Source: Thalassovita gelatinovora (GTDB lineage: Bacteria; Pseudomonadota; Alphaproteobacteria; Rhodobacterales; Rhodobacteraceae). Taken from it: a DNA stretch of 64,000 nt. The notes under the pieces were generated by a model, which saw only the letters and a list, made by a program, of their open reading frames with translations, searched no databases and was not told the origin of the DNA. Location of the stretch: positions 372,001 through 436,000 of the forward strand of contig NZ_CYSA01000026.1 in the NCBI RefSeq assembly GCF_001458355.1. The letters are read 5' to 3'. A program made the translations under genes and the position numbers. Shown piece by piece: positions 1 to 7,504 of the stretch. Position 1 is the stretch's first letter, and each line of letters starts with the position of its first letter.

Positions 1-261
1 GAATCGGGCCATGTCGCGGGGATCGTGAATCCGCCGTCAAAGAACAAATACGGCCATTACACCAATGAAGACCTCAGTCTGGATGCCGAAGGCTGGATGG
101 CCGGGGCCACCCGGCATGACGGTAGCTGGTGGCCGCGCTGGGAAACTTGGCTAAGCAAGCGGTCGGGCAAGATGGTGCCTGCGCGGGAACCGGGTGATTC
201 GGCTTATCCGTCGCTTGCCCCGGCCCCGGGAACCTATGTTGCCGTTAAGGCAAGTCACTGA
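1..261 (+). CDS. phaC: PHA synthase class I (PhaC), C-terminal part
   Basis: Only the last 86 codons are inside the window; the frame is open from base 1 to a TGA at 259-261. PhaC polymerises (R)-3-hydroxyacyl-CoA into polyhydroxyalkanoate on the granule surface. The fragment begins ESGHVAGIVNPP, which matches the conserved segment carrying the catalytic histidine of the Cys-Asp-His triad, followed by the typical NKYGHYTNE stretch and a W-rich C-terminus. The phasin and phaR genes directly downstream support the call. The cysteine and aspartate of the triad lie outside the window, so integrity cannot be judged. Confidence 0.93.
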   Translation, partial: ESGHVAGIVNPPSKNKYGHYTNEDLSLDAEGWMAGATRHDGSWWPRWETWLSKRSGKMVPAREPGDSAYPSLAPAPGTYVAVKASH

Positions 262-287
262 AATTTCAGTACAACCTAAAATTCTTT

Positions 288-298
288 CTGCAGTGCAG
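288..298. promoter_or_regulatory. PhaR-type operator 1 (CTGC-N3-GCAG)
   Basis: CTGCAGTGCAG fits exactly the CTGCN3GCAG element described for PhaR repressors of Rhodobacter and Paracoccus. It lies just upstream of the predicted -35 box of the phasin gene. Binding is inferred. Confidence 0.75.
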
Positions 299-306
299 CA
301 AATCAC

Positions 307-335
307 TTGATTTTCTGCACTGCAGCATGCATATT
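307..335 (+). promoter_or_regulatory. predicted phasin promoter
   Basis: A TTGATT box (307-312) and a CATATT box (330-335) are separated by 17 bases, close to the sigma-70 consensus. The second PhaR operator sits entirely in the spacer, so repressor binding would occlude RNA polymerase. The start site is inferred only. Confidence 0.5.
315..325. promoter_or_regulatory. PhaR-type operator 2 (CTGC-N3-GCAG)
   Basis: CTGCACTGCAG is the exact reverse complement of operator 1 and is offset from it by 27 bp. It overlaps the spacer of the predicted phasin promoter. A weaker TGCAG-A-TGCAG direct repeat follows at about 339-349. Confidence 0.75.
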
Positions 336-393
336 GTTTGCAGATGCAGAAACGCCGGGGTGGGCCCGGATGCACAAAAAGGAATTTAGACCA

Positions 394-837
394 ATGGCAA
401 ATGCACAAGATTTCACCGCCGTCATGAAAGACATGATGGGCGCATTCCCCGTCGACACCAAATCGGTTGAAGACGCTTTTAAAACCCAAGCGGCGCTGAA
501 CGAAAAGCTGAGCACTGCTGCTCTGTCGGCTGCTGAAAAATCGTCGGAACTGTCTGGCAAATGGGCCAAAGACACCCTGGCCAAACTGGGCGATTTCACC
601 AAGGTCAAAGAAGAACCTGCCGATTACGCCAAAGCGCTGAGCGATTTCGCTTCTGCCTCGGCCGAAACCGCTGCCGAAAATATGGCCGCCTTCGCCGAGA
701 TCGCCAAAAAGCTGCAAACCGAAACCGTTGAACTGCTGATGGCGGCTGGCAAAGACATGACCGAAGAAGCATCTTCGGCTGTTCAGAAAGCTGCCAAAGA
801 CGCCACCACTGCCGCCAAGAAAGCTGCAGCGAAGTAA
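394..837 (+). CDS. phaP: phasin, PHA granule-associated protein
   Basis: A 147-residue alanine- and lysine-rich, largely helical protein with no membrane segment, ending in an AAKKAAAK-type tail as phasins do. Phasins coat polyhydroxyalkanoate granules and control their size and number. The frame is open upstream to 307, but the ATG at 394 is preferred: it has an AAGGAA ribosome site 9 bases upstream and the protein then begins MANAQDF. It lies between phaC and phaR, downstream of two PhaR-type operators, and is followed by a strong terminator, so it is probably a highly expressed single-gene unit released from repression when polymer is present. Confidence 0.93.
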   Translation: MANAQDFTAVMKDMMGAFPVDTKSVEDAFKTQAALNEKLSTAALSAAEKSSELSGKWAKDTLAKLGDFTKVKEEPADYAKALSDFASASAETAAENMAAFAEIAKKLQTETVELLMAAGKDMTEEASSAVQKAAKDATTAAKKAAAK

Positions 838-886
838 TCGACACGAATTCGCCACATCATCTCCTCCCAATTAGATGTGTAGCGTT

Positions 887-920
887 GGGCGGGCTTGCAA
901 AAGCCCGCCCTTTCTTTTTT
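887..920 (+). terminator. rho-independent terminator after phaP
   Basis: A perfect 10-bp GC-rich stem (887-896 with 901-910) with a GCAA loop is followed by a T-rich run (911-920). It separates phaP from phaR. Confidence 0.9.
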
Positions 921-973
921 TTCTGCGCTAGCATAAGCTTTTTCGGTAATGCTGCATTTTGGGAGGACCACCC

Positions 974-1543
974 GTGGCTGACGACAAAAAACCGTTGTTG
1001 ATAAAGCGTTATGCAAGCCGTCGTTTGTACAACACTGAAACCAGCGACTATGTCACGCTGGAAGATATCGCCGGGTTTATTCGCGATGGCCGCGAGGTTC
1101 AGATTATCGATCTGAAATCGGGTGACGACCTGACCCGACAATATCTGCTGCAGATCATCGCGGAACACGAAAGCCGTGGCGAAAATGTTCTGCCTGTCAA
1201 CGTGCTGTCCGATCTGGTGCGCACCTATACCAATCAAACCGGGTCGATGGTGCCGCAATTCCTGCAAATGTCTTTTGACATGCTGCGCGATGGTCAGTCC
1301 AAGATGGTGGAAAACATGGCCAAGGCCAACCCGATCCCCACCATGCCTGGTTTCGAGGCATTGCAGGCACAGCAAGAAGCCTTCCTCAAGGCAATGACCG
1401 GCGGGCTTGCCGGGGCTTGGACCGGCGCCGAGCGCGGAGACACTAAGGCGCCCGCGGCAGCGACGGAAGAAGACGAAGATCTCGACGTCATCAAGAAGCA
1501 GTTGAGCGAACTGCAGGACAAGCTGACCAAAATGAGCAAGTAA
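974..1543 (+). CDS. phaR: PHA synthesis repressor PhaR
   Basis: 189 residues. The N-terminal half carries the PHB/PHA accumulation regulator DNA-binding motif (KRYASRRLYNTETSDYVTLEDI at about residues 10-31), followed by the PhaR family segment with QYLLQIIAEHE. The C-terminus is acidic and probably helical. PhaR represses phaP and its own gene and is released by binding to polymer. The start chosen is GTG at 974, with a GGGAGGA ribosome site at 961-967; a TTG at 959 overlaps that site and is unlikely. The LysR gene begins 4 bases after the stop, suggesting co-transcription. Confidence 0.92.
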   Translation: MADDKKPLLIKRYASRRLYNTETSDYVTLEDIAGFIRDGREVQIIDLKSGDDLTRQYLLQIIAEHESRGENVLPVNVLSDLVRTYTNQTGSMVPQFLQMSFDMLRDGQSKMVENMAKANPIPTMPGFEALQAQQEAFLKAMTGGLAGAWTGAERGDTKAPAAATEEDEDLDVIKKQLSELQDKLTKMSK

Positions 1544-1547
1544 CCCG

Positions 1548-2513
1548 ATGGTGGACAGCCCCGGTCGGATCACGCTTTGGGGCGTCGAAGTGTTCGTTGC
1601 CACGGCGGAAGAAGGCAGCATTTCTGCGGCCGCGCGCCGCTTGGGGGCCAGCGCTTCGGCGGTCAGCCAGCAACTGACCAATCTCGAAGCGGCGATCGGC
1701 GCCACCTTGCTCAATCGCAACACCCGTCCCGTTGCCCTGACCCCGGCGGGTGAAATATTCCGCCGCAGGGCTGGCAACATCCTGAACGAAGCGGCCTTGG
1801 CGCGGGCGGAATTGGCAATGGCCGATATGTCGGCGCTGACCCGGTTCCGGCTTGGCATGATCGAAGATTTCGAAACCGAAATTACACCGCGTCTGCTGAC
1901 CCGGCTGGCCGGGGATATGAAGGGCTGTCAGTTCCTGCTGGAAACCGGGGCCAGCCATTCGCTCTATGATCAGCTTGACGCGCGTGCGCTTGACGTGATT
2001 GTCGCCGCCGATATGGGCGGTGAAGCCGAATGGATGGAAGTCCATCCGCTGTTGTCCGAAGGGTTTGTGGTTGCCGCACAGAAAGGCGCGGTCGACCCGG
2101 CACAGCCGCTCTTGCCGCAGTTGCAGGCGCTGCCGCTGGTGCATTACACCACCCGTCACCATATGGGCCGGTTGTTGTCGTCGCATCTGGCGCGGCAGAA
2201 CCTGACCTTGGCGCATCGCTTCGAACTGGACAGCTACCACGCCATTCTGGCGCTGGTCGGGCAGGGGGCGGGCTGGACCATCCTGACACCGCTGGCGTTG
2301 ATGCGGGCACGGCGCTTCGCCGATCAGCTCGACGTGTTCGAGTTGCCGTTCGAACCGCTGTCGCGGCGAATTTCGCTGGTTGCACGCAAAGGGATATTGC
2401 AGGACATGCCCAAACGCGTCGCCAAAGAACTGAAACCGGTTCTAACCCGCCATGTGATCGATCCGGCGGTCGCCGCCTATCCGTTCATGGCCGGGGTTCT
2501 GGAAATTCTCTAG
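1548..2513 (+). CDS. LysR-family transcriptional regulator
   Basis: 321 residues. An N-terminal winged helix-turn-helix is visible (residues about 14-50, GSISAAARRLGASASAVSQQ), then the LTNLEAAIGATLLNR linker helix typical of LysR proteins, and a substrate-binding-type effector domain. It starts 4 bases after phaR, so it is probably in the same transcript; any role in PHA metabolism is inference from position. The target and the effector are unknown. Confidence 0.9.
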   Translation: MVDSPGRITLWGVEVFVATAEEGSISAAARRLGASASAVSQQLTNLEAAIGATLLNRNTRPVALTPAGEIFRRRAGNILNEAALARAELAMADMSALTRFRLGMIEDFETEITPRLLTRLAGDMKGCQFLLETGASHSLYDQLDARALDVIVAADMGGEAEWMEVHPLLSEGFVVAAQKGAVDPAQPLLPQLQALPLVHYTTRHHMGRLLSSHLARQNLTLAHRFELDSYHAILALVGQGAGWTILTPLALMRARRFADQLDVFELPFEPLSRRISLVARKGILQDMPKRVAKELKPVLTRHVIDPAVAAYPFMAGVLEIL

Positions 2514-2608
2514 CCCCGGTGCCCGTGGCGCAGAGGGATTTGAGTATTTTCAGCAAGATGAATAACAGAATTTTCCGCTTTCATCTTGCCAGAAAGAGTC
2601 CCGCCGGG

Positions 2609-3826
2609 TCAGTTGCCGAACGCGCGGCGATTGCCCATTACGTCCTGCGCCGCCTTGATCAGCGCCTCGGCGATCACGTCCAGTTCCGGCAGCGTCAGCC
2701 GCGCCGGCAGCCGTGCATCGCAGGCTTTCATCAGCATTGCCTTGGTCTGTGGCAGTGACGGCGCTTTGCCAAGGAATTCCCAATTCCAGAATGCGCGTGC
2801 ATTATCGGTGCTCAGCCCGAAAACCTGCACTTTCACGCCGCGCGCGGCCGAAGCGTCCTGAAACGCCCTCACCTCGTTTTCTTCCATACCGACCAGATTG
2901 AACTGGATCGAATCCGGCGCACGTTCTTCCGGGCCCAGCTTTTCGGGCACATCAATCCAGGGCGACAGGTTCAGCTTTTCAGCAACATAATCGTGGTTGC
3001 GACGACCATCGGTCACCCGGCGCGGCACTTCGGCAAGCTGTGATCGCACGATGGCGGCAGACAGGTTGCCCAGTCTCAGATTGTAAAGCGGCAACTTGTT
3101 CTGCCAGCGGCCAAAGGCTGCCTGCAGTTCGGCGGCATCTTCGTCGCTGCGCGCCAGATGCTTTTTCCAATTATGTTCATAGGCCCCCGACATGATCGTC
3201 GCCTGGGCCAGAACATCGGCATCGTCGGTGATCAGAATGCCGCCTTCGCCCGCATTCAGCAATTTGTAGCTTTGGAAGGAAAAGCAGCCGATCTTGCCGA
3301 TGGTGCCGATATTGCGTCCATGCCATTTGGTGCCCAGCGAATGCGCGGCATCTTCGATCAGCGGTACACCTCGGTCTTCGCAAAGCGTCACGATCGCATC
3401 CATATCCGAGGTATGACCGCGCATATGGCTGATCATCACGGCGCTGATCGTATCGTCCAGCTTGGCTTCGAAATCAGCGATGTTGAGCCGGTAATTTTCC
3501 CCCACCTCGGCCAAAACCGGTACGCAATCGGCATGCACGATCGATGACGGTACCGCGGCAAAGGTAAAGGCCGGGATCAGAACCCGCGCACCGCGCGGCA
3601 GGCCAAGCGATTTCAGCGACAAGAACAAAGCCGCAGAACAGGACGACACCGCCAGCGCGTATTTGCACCCCAAGGCATCGGCGAAATCGCGTTCCAGCAG
3701 GGACACCGGTGCGTTTTCCGGCGCGGTATAGCGGAACAGATCGCCCGATTGCAGCAGGCGTTCGATTTCGGCGCGGGCCGAGGCCGGGATCGGTTCTGCA
3801 TCATAAACGTTTGGCGGCAAATTCAT
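2609..3826 (-). CDS. DegT/DnrJ/EryC1/StrS aminotransferase
   Basis: 405 residues, the usual length of this fold-type I PLP aminotransferase family. The phosphate-binding and cofactor region includes VSSCSAALFLSL and IEDAAHSLG, and the Schiff-base lysine is in FSFQSYKLLNAGEGG. Family members commonly aminate sugar ketones, but some act in amine catabolism. It is the last gene of the leftward transporter/PuuA operon, which suggests transamination of an amine-derived aldehyde or keto product rather than cell-wall sugar synthesis. That role is inference; no sugar-nucleotide genes lie nearby. Confidence 0.85.
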   Translation of the reverse strand: MNLPPNVYDAEPIPASARAEIERLLQSGDLFRYTAPENAPVSLLERDFADALGCKYALAVSSCSAALFLSLKSLGLPRGARVLIPAFTFAAVPSSIVHADCVPVLAEVGENYRLNIADFEAKLDDTISAVMISHMRGHTSDMDAIVTLCEDRGVPLIEDAAHSLGTKWHGRNIGTIGKIGCFSFQSYKLLNAGEGGILITDDADVLAQATIMSGAYEHNWKKHLARSDEDAAELQAAFGRWQNKLPLYNLRLGNLSAAIVRSQLAEVPRRVTDGRRNHDYVAEKLNLSPWIDVPEKLGPEERAPDSIQFNLVGMEENEVRAFQDASAARGVKVQVFGLSTDNARAFWNWEFLGKAPSLPQTKAMLMKACDARLPARLTLPELDVIAEALIKAAQDVMGNRRAFGN

Positions 3827-3967
3827 TCTCTTCGGCTTTCCTGAAATTCACTTTCGGGAATTATTAAACAAGCGGACAGCAAAAGAAAATGAATTTGCGA
3901 TGACATTGGGGCATGTCTGGAAGTTTCGGCAAGATGTTGCAGCCGGGGCGCGCAATCCGGGCGGAAA

Positions 3968-5272
3968 TTACAGCCCCAACCGGTCGCGCAACGCGAACCA
4001 ACTCATCGCCAGCACCAACAGCGGCGACCGGAACGCGGGCCCACCGGGGAATCCCGGCGCCGGCAGCGCCGACATGGTGTCGAAGCCTTCCGCATCGCCC
4101 TGTATCGCCTTTGCCATCACCATGCCGCAATGGGTGGCGGTGCCCAAACCATGTCCGGAATAGCCCGACGCATTCAGGATATTGGGCGCCACCCGCGCCA
4201 CGAAGGGCAGTCGCTTCATGGTGATCGCCAGGGTGCCGCCCCAAGCGTAATCTATCCGCACATCTTTCAGATGCGGATAGATTTCGGTCATCGGCTTGTG
4301 CAATAGCGCTGTGATATCGCGCGGAAAGCGGTAGCCATAGCTTTCCCCGCCCCCGAACAACAGCCGCCCATCGGCCGACATCCGGTAATAATTCACCACG
4401 AATTTGCTGTCGCAGACCGCAATGTCGCGGGTCAGCACCTTGGCGCCTTCGGCCCCCAATGGTTCCGTCGCCGCCACGAAATTGTTGATCGGCATCACCC
4501 GCTTGGCCACGTCCCGATTCAACCCGCCCAAATAGCCGTTGCAGGCCAGAATCACATGATTGCAAGTCACTTTGCCATGTTCGGTCGTCAGTACCGGTTT
4601 GGTGCCTTGTTCAACATGTTGTACGGGGGTCTGTTCGTAGATCCGAACTCCGGCATTGATTGCTGCCCGCGCCAGCCCCAACGCGAAATTCAGCGGGTGC
4701 AAATGCCCCGCCCCCATATCCAGCATCGCGCCGTCATATGCGGGCGAGGGACAAATTTCGGACCATTCTTGCGGCGACAGCGCCGATACCTGATCGTAAC
4801 CGTAATCGCGCTGCAGCTTTTCGGCATAGTGATGCAGATGGGTCGTGTCGCGCTTGCCGAACCCGGTCCAGGCGACGCCGGGTTTCAGATCGCAATCGAT
4901 CCCGTGTTTTGCCACCAGATCGCGCACCAATTGCTTGGCTTCCTCGCCCAGATCCCACAAGCGATGCGCGGCATCCTGTCCCAGCATCGCTTCCAGTTCT
5001 TCCTGATCGCGGCGCTGACCGCTGCCCAATTGACCGCCATTGCGCCCCGATGCGCCGAAACCGACCCGTTGCGCCTCTAACAACACCACATCGAACCCAG
5101 CCTCGGCCAAGTGCAACGCTGCAGACAGTCCGGTAAACCCACCGCCAACGACGCAGACATCGGCCCGGGTTTCGCCCTTGAGCGCGGCAAGGGGATCCAG
5201 CGGCTTGGAGGTCGCGGCGTACCAGCTTTCGGGGTATTGTCCCATCTTGTCGTTCGAATAGAGCAGGTTCAT
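3968..5272 (-). CDS. FAD-dependent oxidoreductase, PuuB-like (DAO family)
   Basis: 434 residues. The N-terminal FAD-binding Rossmann motif VCVVGGGFTGLSAALHLAEAG is near residues 30-50, followed by GASGRNGGQLG, characteristic of gamma-glutamylputrescine oxidase (PuuB/OrdL) relatives. The expected reaction is oxidative deamination of a gamma-glutamyl amine to the aldehyde with peroxide release. The frame continues upstream to 5368, but the ATG at 5272 (MNLLYSNDKMGQYPESWYA) fits the family start. It follows a PuuA-like gene and precedes an aminotransferase in the same operon. No aldehyde dehydrogenase (PuuC) is present here. Confidence 0.88.
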   Translation of the reverse strand: MNLLYSNDKMGQYPESWYAATSKPLDPLAALKGETRADVCVVGGGFTGLSAALHLAEAGFDVVLLEAQRVGFGASGRNGGQLGSGQRRDQEELEAMLGQDAAHRLWDLGEEAKQLVRDLVAKHGIDCDLKPGVAWTGFGKRDTTHLHHYAEKLQRDYGYDQVSALSPQEWSEICPSPAYDGAMLDMGAGHLHPLNFALGLARAAINAGVRIYEQTPVQHVEQGTKPVLTTEHGKVTCNHVILACNGYLGGLNRDVAKRVMPINNFVAATEPLGAEGAKVLTRDIAVCDSKFVVNYYRMSADGRLLFGGGESYGYRFPRDITALLHKPMTEIYPHLKDVRIDYAWGGTLAITMKRLPFVARVAPNILNASGYSGHGLGTATHCGMVMAKAIQGDAEGFDTMSALPAPGFPGGPAFRSPLLVLAMSWFALRDRLGL

Positions 5273-5310
5273 GGTTTTTCTCTTCTTTTGTTCGCAAATA
5301 TCCCGAGAGA

Positions 5311-5341
5311 ATCGTTGAAAATCTTTTTGATTTTCAACGAT
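5311..5341 (-). repeat. 13-bp perfect stem-loop between operon genes
   Basis: ATCGTTGAAAATC (5311-5323) is perfectly inverted at 5329-5341 around five T. It lies between the PuuA-like and PuuB-like genes. There is no T-run downstream on the minus strand, so an mRNA-stabilising or processing hairpin is more likely than a terminator. Confidence 0.6.
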
Positions 5342-5394
5342 GAGGGCAGCGCCCCTTGGCCGTGCCATTCAGCGCGGCCCTATTTTACAGCGGG

Positions 5395-6753
5395 TCAGAC
5401 GTTCAACAGCAGATGTTCGCGTTCCCACGGGCTGATCACCTGCAGGAATTCTTCGTATTCCGTCCGCTTGATGATCGAATAGACCCGGGCGAAATCGGGA
5501 TGCATCACCTGATGCAGCGCCTCGGCTCCTTCGAACAGGTCCAGCGCGTCTCCCATGACCCGTGGCAGTTCGGTTTCGTCCTCATAGGCATCGCCCTTGA
5601 AACTCGGGCCTGCCCGTTTTTCCTCCATCAGCCCGAGATAGCCGCAGGCCAACGACGCCGCGATCCCCAGATAGGGGTTGCAATCCATCCCCGCCAGACG
5701 GTTTTCGACACGCCGTGCCTCGGGGTCTGAAATCGGGATGCGGATGCCGGTGGTACGGTTGTCGCGGCCCCAGGCCAGGTTGATCGGGGCGGCGTGATCG
5801 CGCACGTAGCGGCGATAGGAATTCACATAAGGGGCCAGCACGGCTATGGCCGACGGCAAATGCGTTTGCAGCCCGCCGATGAAATGGAAAAACGCGTCCG
5901 TTTCGCCGCCATGCGGTCCCGAAAACAGATTCTCGCCGGTTTCCATGTCGATCACCGAATGGTGGATATGCATGGCGCTGCCCGGTTCATCGGCGATCGG
6001 TTTCGCCATGAAGGTGGCGAAACAATCGTGGCGCAGCGCGGCTTCGCGGATCAGCCGTTTGAAAAAGAACACTTCGTCGGCCAGTTTCACCGGGTCGCCA
6101 TGGCGCAGGTTGATTTCCAATTGCCCGGCACCGCCTTCTTGGGTGATGCCGTCGATTTCGAACCCTTGGGCTTCGGCGAAATCATAGATATCGTCGATCA
6201 CCGGGCCGAATTCGTCGACGGCGGTCATCGAATAGGCCTGCCGCGCCGCTGCGGGGCGGCCCGACCGGCCCATCATTGGTTCGATCTTCTTGGCCGGATC
6301 GGTGTTCTTGGCGACCAGGAAAAATTCCATTTCCGGGGCAACCACCGGTTCCCAGCCTTGCTTGTGATACAGATCCACCACCCGTTTCAACACGTTGCGC
6401 GGCGCAAAGGGAATCGGGGCGCCCTTGCGGTCAAAAGCGTCATGGATCACCTGCAGCGTCCAGTCGCCGGTCCAGGGGGCGGCGGATGCGGTGGACATGT
6501 CCGGTCTCAGGATCATGTCGCGTTCGAGAAACCCTTCTTCGCCCGCCGCCTCACCCCAATCGCCGGTGATGGTCTGATAAAAAATCGAATCGGGCAGGTG
6601 AAAATAGTCCTGCTTGGCGAATTTCGAAGCGGGAACCGCCTTGCCGCGGGCAATCCCGGGCAGATCGGAAACAATGCATTCGACCTCATCCAGGCGGCGG
6701 CCTTCAAGATAGGTCTGGGCGGCCTCGGGCAGGGTTTTGATAAAGTCACTCAT
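5395..6753 (-). CDS. puuA: glutamine synthetase family protein, PuuA-like gamma-glutamyl ligase
   Basis: 452 residues with the GS beta-grasp and catalytic domains. Metal and glutamate-binding motifs are visible: PEMEFFL, ITQEGGAGQLEINL, GSAMHIHHSV, then the arginine-containing RTTGIRIP and ARRVENRL. PuuA-type enzymes ligate glutamate to an amine such as putrescine, protecting the amine before oxidation. It overlaps the amidotransferase gene upstream by 8 bases, so the two are translationally coupled, and is followed by the PuuB-like oxidase. The exact amine substrate cannot be read from sequence. It is one of two non-identical GS-family genes in this operon. Confidence 0.88.
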   Translation of the reverse strand: MSDFIKTLPEAAQTYLEGRRLDEVECIVSDLPGIARGKAVPASKFAKQDYFHLPDSIFYQTITGDWGEAAGEEGFLERDMILRPDMSTASAAPWTGDWTLQVIHDAFDRKGAPIPFAPRNVLKRVVDLYHKQGWEPVVAPEMEFFLVAKNTDPAKKIEPMMGRSGRPAAARQAYSMTAVDEFGPVIDDIYDFAEAQGFEIDGITQEGGAGQLEINLRHGDPVKLADEVFFFKRLIREAALRHDCFATFMAKPIADEPGSAMHIHHSVIDMETGENLFSGPHGGETDAFFHFIGGLQTHLPSAIAVLAPYVNSYRRYVRDHAAPINLAWGRDNRTTGIRIPISDPEARRVENRLAGMDCNPYLGIAASLACGYLGLMEEKRAGPSFKGDAYEDETELPRVMGDALDLFEGAEALHQVMHPDFARVYSIIKRTEYEEFLQVISPWEREHLLLNV

Positions 6754-7429
6754 TTGCGTTTCCTTTGAAAAAGGCGGCCATTTTATGCGCGAACCCGTGG
6801 TCGTTCTGCGGCTGGCCTAATTGGTCTGTAATCTGCTGGATCATCGTTTCAGGCAAAACGCCCGGTGCCCGGTGCTGCAGCAGACCCTCCATCATGCGGG
6901 TGGTGAATTCTGGATGTGGCTGCACCGTCAGGATGGTGTCGCCATAAAGCAGGGCGGCATTGGCGCAGCTGTCATTCGACGCCAAGACCTTTGCCCCTTC
7001 CGGTGGGGTGATGACCTGATCCTGATGCCAGGCGTTCAGCACCACCTCATCACCGCCGAAGCGATAGCTTTGCGGCCCGGCGATCCAGCCGCCGTCGAAT
7101 TTTTCGACCTGACCGCCAAGCGCCTGGGCGATGATCTGATGACCGAAACAGACGCCGATCATCGGTTTGCCCGAAGCTTTTACATCGCGGATGAAGCTTT
7201 CCAACGGTGCGATCCAGTCATGGTCTTCGTAAACTCCGTGTTTTGATCCGGTGATCAGCCAGCCATCGGCGGCGTCCACCGAGGTGGGGAATTCATTGTC
7301 CACCACGTTGAAGGTTTCATAGTCAAAACCATGTCCCTGAAGAAGCCGGGCGAACATGGTGGCATAATCGCCCAGTTCACCTTTCACTTCGTCGGGGGCA
7401 TGGCCGGTTTGCAGGATGCCGATTTTCAT
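6746..7429 (-). CDS. class I glutamine amidotransferase-like hydrolase (PuuD-like role)
   Basis: 227 residues. The nucleophile motif GVCFGHQIIAQALGG (cysteine near residue 93) and the histidine-glutamate end of the triad QPHPEF are present, so the enzyme looks active. It belongs to the stand-alone GATase class I family (GuaA-type amidotransferase domain). In a cluster with PuuA- and PuuB-like genes the likely role is hydrolysis of a gamma-glutamyl conjugate, as PuuD does, although sequence type differs from canonical peptidase C26 PuuD. It overlaps the next gene by 8 bases. Confidence 0.85.
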   Translation of the reverse strand: MKIGILQTGHAPDEVKGELGDYATMFARLLQGHGFDYETFNVVDNEFPTSVDAADGWLITGSKHGVYEDHDWIAPLESFIRDVKASGKPMIGVCFGHQIIAQALGGQVEKFDGGWIAGPQSYRFGGDEVVLNAWHQDQVITPPEGAKVLASNDSCANAALLYGDTILTVQPHPEFTTRMMEGLLQHRAPGVLPETMIQQITDQLGQPQNDHGFAHKMAAFFKGNANE

Positions 7430-7487
7430 GGGTCACCAGATTGTTCGATGTCTGCGTAGATATGTGCGGGGCGGGGCAGGGCGGCAA

Positions 7488-7503
7488 GGGGCGCATGCGC
7501 CCC
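7488..7503. repeat. 16-bp perfect GC palindrome
   Basis: GGGGCGCATGCGCCCC lies immediately after the second GS-family gene (stop at 7505-7507) in the leftward operon. As RNA it would form a 6-bp hairpin with a CAUG loop. It could act as an intercistronic processing or attenuation signal. Confidence 0.5.
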
Positions 7504-7504
7504 G

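Noticed and set aside
151-870. 239-codon open frame on the minus strand over phaC/phaP
   Set aside because: It is antisense to the phasin gene, rich in Arg, Phe and Gly from codon mirror effects, has no family motif and no ribosome site.
857-1858. 333-codon open frame on the minus strand over phaR and the LysR gene
   Set aside because: It crosses two well-supported genes in antisense and shows no recognisable domain.
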